A stretch of 64,000 bases of DNA from Chelatococcus asaccharovorans (GTDB lineage Bacteria > Pseudomonadota > Alphaproteobacteria > Rhizobiales > Beijerinckiaceae): contig NZ_QJJK01000006.1 of assembly GCF_003201475.1 (NCBI RefSeq), positions 1-64,000 of the forward strand, in the 5' to 3' direction. The translations under genes and the position numbers were made by a program. Below are positions 17,754-25,865 of this stretch, one piece after another. How positions within the stretch are numbered: position 1 is the first letter of the stretch; each line of letters starts with the position of its first letter. The notes below the pieces were generated by a model. It was not told the DNA's origin. It did no database searches and saw only the letters and a list, made by a program, of their open reading frames with translations.

Positions 17754-18550
17754 CAAGCTCGCGCGGCGCAGGCCCGATCTTCATGTGCGTGGGAATGGCG
17801 ACGCTCGCTTTCATCGTCCTCCCTTTACCGTTCATCATCCTCTATTCCTTCAGCCCAAATGCCTATGCCGTGATCAGCAGCCAGGGCTTCACCCTGAAAT
17901 GGTTCGTCAGCTTCTTTGAGAACGACCGCTTCATGGCGGCGACGGCCGCTTCCTTACAGATCGCCGCAATCACCACGGTTGCATCGCTGCTCCTGGCCAT
18001 ACCCACTGCGGTCATGGCAGTCCGACACCGGTTCGTCGGACGTGAGCTGCTGCTGACGCTGATTTCGGCCCCCCTCGTGGTGCCGGGTGTTATCGTCGGC
18101 ACGGCTGCTCTCGGGTTTGTGTCGCAGACCGGCATCGGTCCAGGCTTTTGGCCGCTGACGGTTGCGATGATCGCCCTCGCCCTGCCGCTCACCATGCGGC
18201 CGCTGATTGCCAATCTCTCCGGTCTGGACCCGGATTTGGAGAACGCCGCCCGCAATCTGGGCGCCTCACCCTTCAGCGCCTTCATGCGGATCACGCTCCC
18301 ACAGCTGGCACCCGGCCTCGTTGCCGGTGGAACATTCGCCTTCGTCGAGGCAATGGACAATTTTGCCATCGCGGCTTTCCTGTCGAACATTACCTTCACG
18401 ACGCTTCCGGTCGAATCCTACAGTTATATCCGCGACATCGACGATCCGACCGTTGCGGCGATGGCAACACTCCTCATCCTCTTCAGCGTCTTCGTCGTCT
18501 TCCTGATCGAACGGCTCCTGGGACTCGATAAGTTTCTCGACCTTGGCTGA
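17750..18550 (+). CDS. polyamine-type ABC transporter, permease (PotC type)
   Basis: A 266-residue inner-membrane permease starting at ATG 17750, with AGGAG 7 bases upstream inside the previous gene. Six hydrophobic spans are expected; the EAA-type loop reads LENAARNLGASPFSAFMRI. It completes the second ABC importer of the unit. The deacetylase-like gene follows after 33 bases. Confidence 0.9.
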   Translation: MTSSRGAGPIFMCVGMATLAFIVLPLPFIILYSFSPNAYAVISSQGFTLKWFVSFFENDRFMAATAASLQIAAITTVASLLLAIPTAVMAVRHRFVGRELLLTLISAPLVVPGVIVGTAALGFVSQTGIGPGFWPLTVAMIALALPLTMRPLIANLSGLDPDLENAARNLGASPFSAFMRITLPQLAPGLVAGGTFAFVEAMDNFAIAAFLSNITFTTLPVESYSYIRDIDDPTVAAMATLLILFSVFVVFLIERLLGLDKFLDLG

Positions 18551-18583
18551 TCGTCGAAAATATCTGCAGAAAAGGTTTTATTC

Positions 18584-19450
18584 ATGAGAGATCTCAGCCC
18601 CAAGCCCGCCAATACTGCCGGTCCGGCCCCCGAATTTCCCTGGCCGGAGGCAAAGACCTGCGCCCTGTTTCCCGCTTTCGACGTCGATGCCGAATCCGTC
18701 TGGCTCGGCGCCGACCCGCAGAACGCCCGTCGCCTGATCACCCGCTCCTATGGCGGTTACGAAGCACGTGTCGGCATTCCGAAAATCCTCGAAGTGCTGC
18801 GCAGGCATGAGGTCAAGGCGACTTTTTTCGTCACCGGCTGGGCGATCGACGCCCATCCCCGGACCTGCGAGGCGATCCTGAAGGATGGTCACGAGATTGC
18901 CCATCACGGTTATCTTCACCTGCGGCCGGATACGGCCGACGAGGCGACGCTGGTTGACGAAATGGATCGGGCAATCGAGACGATGCAACGCGTTCTCGGG
19001 ATCACGCCTGCCGGTTATCGCGCACCCTGGGGCGAGACGTCTGATGAGCAGATGGAGCTTCTGAAGTCGCGCGGCATTCGATATTCCAGTTCCTTTCGCG
19101 ACGACATTCGCCCCTATCGCCACGAACTGGCCTCAGGCAAGGGTCCAGTTGAAATCCCCGTCAATTATAGCTTTGACGACTGGAGTTACGGCCTGACGCA
19201 TCGCACCAGCCCGCGCGCGATGTTCGGTCGCGAGGAGGTTCTCGCCATCTGGAAGGACGAATTCGACCAGACGCGCGAATGGGGCGGCGTCACGACCATG
19301 GTCATGCACCCGCAGGTGACCGGCCGGCCGATGCGTATTCGCATCCTGGACCAGTTCCTGGACCATGTGCGGGGTTATGATGATGTCTGGATCGGTCGCG
19401 GTGTCGACTTCACCGATCATTTCGAAGCGTGTGAGGCGGCCGCGTCATAA
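18584..19450 (+). CDS. polysaccharide deacetylase (NodB) family amidase-like protein
   Basis: A 288-residue NodB-fold protein. The catalytic Asp motif is FPAFDVDAES (about residues 27-36), the metal His motif HEIAHHGYLH (about 106-115), and further motifs include RAPWGETS. No signal peptide is seen, so it is cytoplasmic and closer to the PuuE/allantoinase-like C-N hydrolases than to exported chitin deacetylases. Last gene of the 13-gene unit. Hydrolysis of a small N-acyl or cyclic amide compound is a reasonable inference from its company; the substrate is unknown. Confidence 0.82.
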   Translation: MRDLSPKPANTAGPAPEFPWPEAKTCALFPAFDVDAESVWLGADPQNARRLITRSYGGYEARVGIPKILEVLRRHEVKATFFVTGWAIDAHPRTCEAILKDGHEIAHHGYLHLRPDTADEATLVDEMDRAIETMQRVLGITPAGYRAPWGETSDEQMELLKSRGIRYSSSFRDDIRPYRHELASGKGPVEIPVNYSFDDWSYGLTHRTSPRAMFGREEVLAIWKDEFDQTREWGGVTTMVMHPQVTGRPMRIRILDQFLDHVRGYDDVWIGRGVDFTDHFEACEAAAS

Positions 19451-19458
19451 ACGCGACG

Positions 19459-19539
19459 ATGAAAGCCGTCATGTTCGAAGAGGTCGGCCCGCCGGACAAT
19501 CTCCGGATCGGGGAACGGGCTATGCCCGTTCCCGCCATG
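19459..19539 (+). pseudogene. N-terminal remnant of a zinc-type alcohol dehydrogenase/quinone reductase
   Basis: Directly after the deacetylase an ATG opens MKAVMFEEVGPPDNLRIGER, the characteristic first strand of the MDR (quinone oxidoreductase) family. The likeness stops after about 27 codons and the frame continues into unrelated sequence before a stop. A full gene would need about 320 codons, so this is the stump of a deletion. Confidence 0.6.
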
Positions 19540-19783
19540 CGGCCATATCGAGCGATGCGCCTGGTCGATTGCAGGGCATCAGTCGATCACGAAGCTCTGA
19601 CATGGAGAGCGGCTGCAACGTGGCATAAAGCGCAGCGGCAGCGATGACCGCGCCCTCCACCTCCGCCCTCTCGTCGTCGCTCCACTCCTGCGGGTTGCGC
19701 TGATGACTTGGATCAAAGGCAAAAGCTGCCGCAGCGCTATCATCCCACAAGCGCAGGGCACGTTTATTTCCCAGTTTAGTCAC
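19520..19783 (-). CDS. hypothetical protein, possibly chimeric at its C-terminus
   Basis: An 87-residue frame starting MTKLGNKRALRLWDDSAAAA, with an acidic, helix-prone middle (QEWSDDERAEVEGAVIAAAA) that looks protein-like. Its last few codons run antisense into the dehydrogenase remnant, suggesting that its original 3' end was lost at the same deletion. No family is recognised and the ribosome site is weak. Confidence 0.3.
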   Translation of the reverse strand: MTKLGNKRALRLWDDSAAAAFAFDPSHQRNPQEWSDDERAEVEGAVIAAAALYATLQPLSMSELRDRLMPCNRPGASLDMAAWRERA

Positions 19784-19941
19784 CGTCTTCCATCAGGCGG
19801 ATAGCGCCTTGAGATGCTACGCTAATGTGCCCTGTGCCGCGCCTGCTCACAGTCATTCACCATTGTGGGCGGACAGAGTCATCCTGCTTCGGCTTACGAC
19901 GATTTGCCGGGCAGGCAGGCCTGAAAGGGTAGGAAAAAGCC

Positions 19942-21783
19942 ATGTGCGTCATGTGCAACCCGGCCTTTGCCGATGCCTTCCGGAACTACGCCTTTCCTTC
20001 GCGCCGCCAGATCCTGCGATCCGCCGCTGCGGCGACAGCCTCCGCCTTTATCTGCGAGACGGCCACCTCCGCTGCGGCACAGGCTGAGGAAGCCTCCCTT
20101 CAGGATCTGGCCAACCGGTTCGACCAGCCAAGCCTGCCACGGGTCACGATCTTTCGCGCTCGGGAGATCATCACGCTCGATCCCGACAAGCCGTCGACGA
20201 CAGGTGTTGCGGTTTTGGGCGACCGCATCCTGGCGGTCGGATCCGTCGACGAATTACAGTCCGTTGCAGGCGGCCAGCCCTATGTGATCGACGATACCTT
20301 CGCAGACAAGGTGATCACGCCCGGCTTGATCGCCCAGCACGATCATCCACTCTTGACGGGACTCACGATGGTGTCGGAGATCATCGCCATCGAGGATTGG
20401 GTTCTGCCGTCTGGGGTTGTGCCAGCCGCCAACAGCCCCAGCGAATATCGCGCGAGGCTCGCTGCCGCCAACGCCAAGCTCGCGAACCCAGTGGAACTGC
20501 TGGTGACCTGGGGCTATCACCCCGTCTTTCACGGCCCCCTGACGCGCTCGGACCTCGACCAGATCAGCAGCACCCGGCCCATCATCGTCTGGCATCGGTC
20601 GGCGCACGAATTCATCGTCAATAGCAAGGCACTGCGGGCCTATGGCATCGACGCGGCCTTCGTCGCCGACCTGCCGGCCGCAGCCCAGAAGCAGTGCGAT
20701 CTCGCGGAGGGTCATTTCTGGGAAGGCGGCATGTTCGGCGTCATCCCGAAGCTGCTTCCGGCCATCGCCACACCGGATCGGCTTCGGCGCGGCCTCGAAT
20801 TCGTCGTGCGCTACTATCACGCCAATGGCGTGACCTTGGGTTGCGAGCCCGGCGGGCTTTTCTCGAAACAGCTTCAAGACGCCCAGAATGCGGTCCTGTC
20901 GCGCGCCGACAGCCCTTTCCGCTTCTATTTCATTCCAGACGGCAAATCGATCAACGCAGCCTTCCCCGACACGACCATCAGCGAGACCGAGAAGGTGCTT
21001 GGGTGGGGCGAAGGCATGACGGCCATGATGCCCGGCGCCATCAAGCTGTTTGCGGATGGCGCCATCTATTCGCTAGCGATGCGGGTTCGTGAACCTTATA
21101 GCGGCGGCGGCAACGGTGAGTGGATCATGGAGCCGGAGTTCTTTGCGCGGGCCTTCAAGGTCTATTGGGACGCGGGGTACCAGATCCACGTCCATGTCAA
21201 CGGCGACGCGGGGCTCGACACCGTGCTCGACAATGTCGAGACCAATATGCGCCGGCACCCGCGCTACGATCACCGCACGGTCGCCATTCACCTTGCCGTC
21301 TCGCAAAAGGATCAGGTTGAGCGCATGAGGCGGCTCGGCGTGATCATCAGCGCCAATCCCTATTACGTGCGGGCGCTGGCCGACGCATATTCAAAGGACG
21401 GACTCGGACCGGAGCGGGCCGACAACATGGTCCGTCTCGGAGACATCGAGCGGGCGGGCATTTCCTATTCGCTTCATTCCGACATGCCCATGGCTCCCGG
21501 CCAGCCCCTGTTCCTGATGCATTGCGCGGTGAACCGCACCACCGTGTCCGGCAGGGTGGCGGCGCCCGACCAGCGGGCAACCCGGCTTGGCGCGCTCAAG
21601 GGCGTGACGCTGAGTGCCGCCCACTCGCTGCGCCTCGAAAACGATATGGGCAGCATCGTCACCGGCAAGCTCGCCAATTTCAGTATCCTCGAGGACAACC
21701 CGCTGACCGTCGACGCAGCAAAGATCAAGGACATCCCTGTGTGGGGCACGGTGTTCGAGGGCAAGGTGCGCCCGGTCGTGTGA
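19942..21783 (+). CDS. Tat-exported amidohydrolase (YtcJ/amidohydrolase-3 type)
   Basis: A 613-residue metal amidohydrolase. The N-terminus carries a short Cys-containing lead (MCVMCNPAF), then a Tat-like signal (PSRRQILRSAAAATASAF, about residues 20-37). Metal-site pieces are LIAQHDHPLLTG (HxH), HVHVNGDAG (His) and SLHSDMPMAPGQ (His/Asp). The C-terminal composite beta region (GKLANFSILEDNPL) is typical of the superfamily. ATG 19942 is preceded by AGGA. It stands alone; periplasmic hydrolysis of an amide or ester is likely, with substrate unknown. Confidence 0.85.
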   Translation: MCVMCNPAFADAFRNYAFPSRRQILRSAAAATASAFICETATSAAAQAEEASLQDLANRFDQPSLPRVTIFRAREIITLDPDKPSTTGVAVLGDRILAVGSVDELQSVAGGQPYVIDDTFADKVITPGLIAQHDHPLLTGLTMVSEIIAIEDWVLPSGVVPAANSPSEYRARLAAANAKLANPVELLVTWGYHPVFHGPLTRSDLDQISSTRPIIVWHRSAHEFIVNSKALRAYGIDAAFVADLPAAAQKQCDLAEGHFWEGGMFGVIPKLLPAIATPDRLRRGLEFVVRYYHANGVTLGCEPGGLFSKQLQDAQNAVLSRADSPFRFYFIPDGKSINAAFPDTTISETEKVLGWGEGMTAMMPGAIKLFADGAIYSLAMRVREPYSGGGNGEWIMEPEFFARAFKVYWDAGYQIHVHVNGDAGLDTVLDNVETNMRRHPRYDHRTVAIHLAVSQKDQVERMRRLGVIISANPYYVRALADAYSKDGLGPERADNMVRLGDIERAGISYSLHSDMPMAPGQPLFLMHCAVNRTTVSGRVAAPDQRATRLGALKGVTLSAAHSLRLENDMGSIVTGKLANFSILEDNPLTVDAAKIKDIPVWGTVFEGKVRPVV

Positions 21784-21889
21784 TCGCGCGTTCAAAAGGG
21801 CAAATTGCGCACCTGGTCCCGGCGTCCTGTGGCGTTAACGTCGAGATTGTCCGGGAGGGCGGACGTTCTTTGCGACTGCTCACGGCAAG
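21784..21889. other. spacer between amidohydrolase and methylase remnant
   Basis: No gene is recognised. Minus-strand frames run on from the methylase remnant into sequence without resemblance to any family, so a rearrangement junction probably lies near 21890. Confidence 0.4.
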
Positions 21890-22123
21890 CAGGAGACTCC
21901 AGTCTTCCAGTCCGGTCGCGCTGGCCCAAGGAGGATTGCCAATCACGAGATCGTACTGGCCGTCATGCTCCTCACCGATGAGCGGGCCAAGGCTTCCCAA
22001 CTGTTTTGCTTCGGGACGATCAACATCGGTGGTGTCGACTGGTCGATGCAAGACGACACCGCGCAAATCGTCAAAGTGAAGCTTGTCCGCGGGCCGAGGA
22101 TTGGGGTCGAGTTCGATCGACAG
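21890..22123 (-). pseudogene. internal fragment of an N6-adenine DNA methylase
   Basis: Read on the minus strand, 22123 to about 21890 gives ELDPNPRPADKLHFDDLRG, then DLVIGNPPWASATGLEDW. NPPW is the catalytic motif IV of N6-adenine methylases, and the preceding acidic segment fits the cofactor-side motifs. There is no start: the frame is closed by TAG at 22126-22124, which belongs to the adjoining 106-bp repeat. Remnant of a restriction-modification or phage-defence type gene. Confidence 0.65.
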
Positions 22124-22229
22124 CTAGAGCATTTTCGAGCGAAGTGGACACCGGTTCGCGTGAAGAAAATGCGCTAAAATAAAGACATGGAGCATTTTCG
22201 CGATTCGGAGAAACGCGAAAATGCTCTAG
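22124..22229. repeat. 106-bp CTAG-bounded palindromic intergenic repeat, copy 1
   Basis: Perfect 14-bp inverted ends CTAGAGCATTTTCG/CGAAAATGCTCTAG bound a 106-bp element. A second 13-bp inverted repeat (22190-22202 with 22214-22226) makes a strong stem in its right half. Size and ends match the elements at 37722-37827 and 38686-38791, though the interior differs. Such elements are common between genes in Rhizobiales genomes. Confidence 0.8.
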
Positions 22230-22289
22230 TAGAGGCCAAGAGCGCAAAAGCGCAGCGCTGCCTCCTTGGCACCCTCTCGACCCGGACGA

Positions 22290-22979
22290 TCAACTCCGCC
22301 CGAGAAGAGACAGAACCTTCTCGGCGGCGCTCTTCGAAGAGGCCGGATTCTGGCCGGTCACCAGCCGGCCATCGGTCACGACATGCTCGCCGAAGGCCGC
22401 ACCGACGACAAAATGCCCGCCCGCCGCGCCAAGCTGGTCTTGCAGCAGGAACGGGACGACCGCGGTCAGTCCGACCGCGGCCTCCTCGTCATTGGTGAAA
22501 CCGGTCAGTCGCATGCCGCGGACCAGAGGATGGCCGCCGTCGGTGCGCAGGCTGAGCAATCCCGCCACACCATGGCACACCGCTCCGATTGGCTTGTCGT
22601 CCGCATGGGCGCGGCCGAGAAGCTGCGAAAGGCCCGGCCAGTCCGGAAAATCCCACATCGTTCCATGGCCGCCGACGAGGAACACGGCGGCGTAATCGGC
22701 CGGCGCGTCTTCGGCCCTGATGGTCCGCTCGAGCGCCGCGCGCGCCTCGCTGTCGGCAGCGAAACGCTCGACACTCGGGCTCCGGACATTCGGGCTCTCG
22801 CTGCCGGGATCGATCGGTGGGCACCCCCCCTTGGGGGACACGAGGACCGGGGCAAGCCCGGCGTCCTTGAACACGTAGTAGGGCGCGGCCAGTTCCTCGT
22901 ACCAGAAGCCGGTCTTCTTGCCGGTGTCGCCCAGATCGTCGTGCGAGGTCACGATGAGAAGTACGGTCTCGGAGGTCAT
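22290..22979 (-). CDS. DJ-1/PfpI family protein (Hsp31-like, class I glutamine amidotransferase fold)
   Basis: A 229-residue DJ-1/PfpI superfamily protein. The nucleophile elbow is PIGAVCHGVAGL, with Cys near residue 136. The N-terminus (VLLIVTSHDDLGDTGKKTGF) and FLVGGHGTMWDFP are characteristic of the Hsp31/HchA-like branch, known for chaperone and glyoxalase/deglycase-type activity. Last gene of the minus-strand TetR operon, 39 bases after the oxidoreductase. In this company a detoxification or stress role is likely. Confidence 0.88.
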   Translation of the reverse strand: MTSETVLLIVTSHDDLGDTGKKTGFWYEELAAPYYVFKDAGLAPVLVSPKGGCPPIDPGSESPNVRSPSVERFAADSEARAALERTIRAEDAPADYAAVFLVGGHGTMWDFPDWPGLSQLLGRAHADDKPIGAVCHGVAGLLSLRTDGGHPLVRGMRLTGFTNDEEAAVGLTAVVPFLLQDQLGAAGGHFVVGAAFGEHVVTDGRLVTGQNPASSKSAAEKVLSLLGRS

Positions 22980-23018
22980 GCCGTCAGCGTCCTTTGACGT
23001 TTGAGGGATGTGCGGTGG

Positions 23019-24005
23019 TCAGGGCCGGTCGAACGTGACCAGCGTCTTGCCCTGACCCATGGTCTCTTCGGCATGGGCAAGCGCCGCCCTGATGTCGGAG
23101 ACCTGAAACCGGGCCGAAACCCCGGGCGCCAAGGCGCCGGTCCGGGCCAGGGCGGACAGGCGCTGATAGAGCGCGACGATGTCCGCGCGTGGCGTTTCGG
23201 CCAAGTATCGCGTCAGCCAGAAGCCACGCAGCCGCAGATCCCCGAACACCAGGCGAGCGGGGTCGATCCGCATTGGGTCGCCGCTCATGGCGCCATAGGT
23301 GACCAGGGTCCCGCCTGCACTCAGGCAACCGGCAAGCCTCCCCGTCGACGCCCCGCCGACGGCATCGACTGCCAACCGGATTGGCGCGTCACCGGTCAGC
23401 GTGGCCACCTGCCCGGCGAGATCGTCGCCGTCGAGGAGCACATGATCGCCGCCGAGCGCGCGCAACTCGTCCGCGAGGCCCTGCCTGCGCACGATATTGA
23501 CCGTGCGGAGCCCCTTGGCCGCGGCAAGGGCGATCAGAGCGCGGCCGACAGCCGAATTCGCCGCGTTCTGGATGACCCAGTCTCCGGGCGACAAGGCCGC
23601 GTAGGTCTCCAGCAAAAGCAAGGCCGTGGCCGGGTTGACCTTCAGGACGGCGGCCGCCTCGCGCCCGATCTCCGGGGAGAGCCGGATGAGTTCGTGTTCT
23701 CTCAGCAGAAGCCGTTCACGCCAATTATCCGTGCGGAGCGAGATGACGCGATCACCCGGTGCAATGCCGCGCACCGCCGCACCAACCGCCTCGACGATGC
23801 CCGTCGCTTCATTGCCGAGCGCGTCCCCATTCGCCGGGTTGCGCGGATAGACGCCGCGAAACAAGAGAAGGTCGGCGGGATTGATCGGGAACGCGTCCAC
23901 CCGCACCAGAATCTGGTCATCAGAGGTCAAAACCGGATCCGGCACGTCGACGCATTCGGCCACATCCGCCGGGCGGCCGGTCGTGGGAAACGTGATCTGT
24001 CTCAT
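23019..24005 (-). CDS. zinc-independent MDR oxidoreductase (quinone/enoyl reductase type)
   Basis: A 328-residue medium-chain NAD(P)H oxidoreductase. Visible parts are the N-terminal catalytic domain (VDAFPINPADLLLFRGVYP), the Rossmann region (WVIQNAANSAVGRALIALA, a MECR-type version of the nucleotide loop) and a conserved AVDAVGG turn. Structural zinc cysteines are absent, as in the quinone/trans-enoyl reductase branch. The start is ATG 24005 (MRQITFPTTGR); open frame upstream belongs to the overlapping TfoX-like gene. ATGA overlap with that gene shows an operon. Confidence 0.88.
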   Translation of the reverse strand: MRQITFPTTGRPADVAECVDVPDPVLTSDDQILVRVDAFPINPADLLLFRGVYPRNPANGDALGNEATGIVEAVGAAVRGIAPGDRVISLRTDNWRERLLLREHELIRLSPEIGREAAAVLKVNPATALLLLETYAALSPGDWVIQNAANSAVGRALIALAAAKGLRTVNIVRRQGLADELRALGGDHVLLDGDDLAGQVATLTGDAPIRLAVDAVGGASTGRLAGCLSAGGTLVTYGAMSGDPMRIDPARLVFGDLRLRGFWLTRYLAETPRADIVALYQRLSALARTGALAPGVSARFQVSDIRAALAHAEETMGQGKTLVTFDRP

Positions 24006-24355
24006 GATGCGGCGCGCTTTCGTTGCGGAACCGAGCGGGCGGCCCGGAGCGCGTCCGCTGCCCAGCCGGACAAGCCTTCCGGGTCGTCGAGGATCTCGCC
24101 CGGTGCCTCGTAATAGGCCGTGACCGTCACTTGGCCTGAGGCGCCGGCGTAGCTGAACGGCGCGCAGCCATGGCGTTCGAAGGCACCGCGACCGGCCTCG
24201 TCGGCCTTGAGATAGAGGACGCCCTTCATGACGAAGCCGAACTGAACGCCATCGGCCCGCAGGCTCGCGCCCCCGAAGTACCGGTGCACGGAAATCGGGC
24301 CGAGACCTTCGATCCGGGCGGCGTACTCCTCCGCCAACGCCCACTGCGACGTCAT
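24002..24355 (-). CDS. TfoX N-terminal domain protein
   Basis: A 117-residue protein of the TfoX/Sxy N-terminal family. Typical features are a central RYFGGASLRADGVQFGFVM and VLYLKADE, followed by a Phe-Tyr-rich strand (APFSYAG) and YYEAPGEILDD. Only the N-terminal domain is present; full competence regulators also carry a C-terminal domain. Starts at ATG 24355, overlapping the SnoaL-like gene stop. Its role in this operon is unknown. Confidence 0.8.
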   Translation of the reverse strand: MTSQWALAEEYAARIEGLGPISVHRYFGGASLRADGVQFGFVMKGVLYLKADEAGRGAFERHGCAPFSYAGASGQVTVTAYYEAPGEILDDPEGLSGWAADALRAARSVPQRKRAAS

Positions 24356-24729
24356 GTCGAGACGCCCGCCGCGGGGTCCGACGACGTCAGCGGGAAGAAC
24401 CCGCTGATCTCCTTCAGGCGCCCCTCGGCATCGTGATGGGCATAGCTCGCGCCGAGCTGCAGCACGGCGCCATCCGCATTCTGGAGCGCCCATCGGGCGA
24501 GAGACCGGCCGTTGTGTGCGATCACCTGGATGATCCGGAAACGGCCGCCCGGCACGCTCTGCTGGAAGCCGGCCATATAGTCGGACAGCGCGGCCCGGCC
24601 CTTCAGCGGACCGTTCGGATCGCAGTAGCTGGCGTCGTCGGCGAGGCATTCTTTCAGCTCGCTCTCCCGCCGCGCCGGGTCGGACGACCAGATGGCGGCA
24701 TAGCGGGGCCAGAGCGCTTCAGCATCCAT
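24352..24729 (-). CDS. SnoaL-like/NTF2-fold protein
   Basis: A 125-residue protein with the NTF2-like pattern: an N-terminal helix (LWPRYAAIWSSDPARRE), a DDASYCDPNGPLKGR turn, and late strands ending ISGFFPLTSSD. Such proteins are small hydrolases, isomerases or ligand binders. It overlaps the TetR gene upstream and the TfoX-like gene downstream, so it is translated as part of the same message. The function cannot be assigned. Confidence 0.78.
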   Translation of the reverse strand: MDAEALWPRYAAIWSSDPARRESELKECLADDASYCDPNGPLKGRAALSDYMAGFQQSVPGGRFRIIQVIAHNGRSLARWALQNADGAVLQLGASYAHHDAEGRLKEISGFFPLTSSDPAAGVST

Positions 24730-25267
24730 GGCGTTTCTCCAATGTCTCGAAATGCTGCGTGATCATCGCTTCAAGCGCGGCCTTGTCGTAGCCGGCCCGG
24801 ATCAGAACGAGGATGCCCTGGTAAAGCGCGAGCAAGGCGACGGCGTCAGTGTCGTTGCCGCGGAGGCGGTCGGCGAAACACGCGCGGAGAATGGCGAATC
24901 CCTCGGTGACGAAACCAGGCTGTTCCCTGCCCCCGAATTCGACGGCGCTGTTGGTGATCAGGCAGCCGGACGAGCCGCCGTCCGGCTCATGCAGGAGGGA
25001 CAGGAACAGCCGCCGAAGGCCAGCGATACCCGCGCCCTCGGGCGCATGCTCCTCGATACGGCGGGCGAGGACCGTCCGGTTGTAATGGGCGGATGCGGTC
25101 TCGAAGAGGCCCCGCTTGTCGCGGTAGCTGTTGTAGAGGCTTCCGGAGGTCAGGCCGGTCGCCTCCTCCAGATCGCGCACCGAACTTGCAGCGAAGCCCC
25201 GACGGCGGAACACGTGCATCGCCCCGGTCAAGAGACGGTCTTCGTCGAAGGTCCGTGGGCGGGCCAT
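24719..25267 (-). CDS. TetR family transcriptional regulator
   Basis: A 182-residue repressor. TetR_N helix-turn-helix at residues 5-50: RTFDEDRLLTGAMHVFRRRG, then SGSLYNSYRDKRGLFETA. I place the start at the second ATG (25267, MARPRTFDED) because GGAG stands 9 bases before it and the outer ATG (25282) lies within a palindrome and has no ribosome site. First gene of a five-gene operon (SnoaL, TfoX-like, MDR reductase, DJ-1), which it probably represses together with itself through the palindrome at 25281-25318. Confidence 0.88.
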   Translation of the reverse strand: MARPRTFDEDRLLTGAMHVFRRRGFAASSVRDLEEATGLTSGSLYNSYRDKRGLFETASAHYNRTVLARRIEEHAPEGAGIAGLRRLFLSLLHEPDGGSSGCLITNSAVEFGGREQPGFVTEGFAILRACFADRLRGNDTDAVALLALYQGILVLIRAGYDKAALEAMITQHFETLEKRHGC

Positions 25268-25280
25268 TTTTGGGGTCTCC

Positions 25281-25318
25281 ATTTCATAACGCGTATTATA
25301 TAATGCGTGTTATGAAAT
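25281..25318. promoter_or_regulatory. 38-bp palindrome, likely TetR self-operator
   Basis: The arms ATTTCATAAC/GTTATGAAAT are perfect, and the interior (GCGTATTATATAATGCGT) is symmetric apart from two mismatched pairs. It lies just upstream of the chosen TetR start, where it would cover the promoter. Its AT-rich centre stands out against the GC-rich genes. Confidence 0.7.
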
Positions 25319-25372
25319 GTGGTCAAGTCCCCTCAGGCAGGGAATAGGCCTGTTCCCGCCGAGGCCGCGCGA

Positions 25373-25457
25373 TCCGGAACCGGTTGCCCGTGTCATCGTC
25401 GCCTGCCGCGACGAAGCCCAGGCGGACGAGGCGATGCGTCGGATCCGGCAGACGACT
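25373..25457 (+). pseudogene. fragment of a short-chain dehydrogenase (NAD-binding region)
   Basis: The plus strand encodes ARVIVACRDEAQADEAMRRI, resembling the beta2-alpha3 part of SDR enzymes where a strand VxxACR is followed by a charged helix. It is joined directly to a transposase tail, has no start of its own and no downstream SDR sequence. Assignment is by pattern only. Confidence 0.4.
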
Positions 25458-25550
25458 CCCGGCCGCATCGCCACCAGATACGACAAACTTGCCAGCAACT
25501 TTCCAAGCGCAACCTATCGCGCCGCCGTCGTTGCCTATTGGCTCAATTGA
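25458..25550 (+). mobile_element. C-terminal remnant of an IS5-type transposase
   Basis: The frame ends GRIATRYDKLASNF and then YRAAVVAYWLN followed by TGA. ATRYDKxxxNF...A...WL is the characteristic C-terminus of IS5-family DDE transposases. No catalytic domain remains. It is fused to the dehydrogenase-like fragment upstream, marking an old insertion and deletion. Confidence 0.6.
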
Positions 25551-25617
25551 GTCCGGAGCCCAGCGGGGCGCCGCCTGCTCGAGCCGCTTCGAGCCGATCC
25601 TTCGCCCTATGTCCAGG

Positions 25618-25722
25618 ACTCGGTCGGCAACTACAACGAGGTCAGACCCCACAGCGCGATCGGATACAACGTCCCGGTCGACATGCATAATCCCGGTGGC
25701 GCACCCAGCGCGTCAGCGTGAT
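25618..25722 (+). mobile_element. C-terminal remnant of an IS3-type transposase/integrase
   Basis: The plus-strand frame reads SVGNYNEVRPHSAIGYNVPV and ends ASA plus TGA. YNxxRPHxAIG is the signature end of the IS3-family integrase domain. About 35 codons remain, with no terminal repeats seen nearby. Confidence 0.7.
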
Positions 25723-25865
25723 CAGAGCCGGAAAACTCCAGCTGCCGGCGATCCAAGGCTGGGGAGCAGAGCACAGGGTGGATCGGTCTCGTGGCAATTG
25801 GGGCGGCAAAAGGGACTGGAACTCTAACAACCGCCGGCCTAACGTTCCAAGTCAATTTCACCCGG

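Noticed and set aside
22124-22229. Rho-independent terminator
   Set aside because: The stem is strong, but the unit has exact inverted ends and a matching 106-bp size with two other copies, so it is better described as an interspersed repeat.
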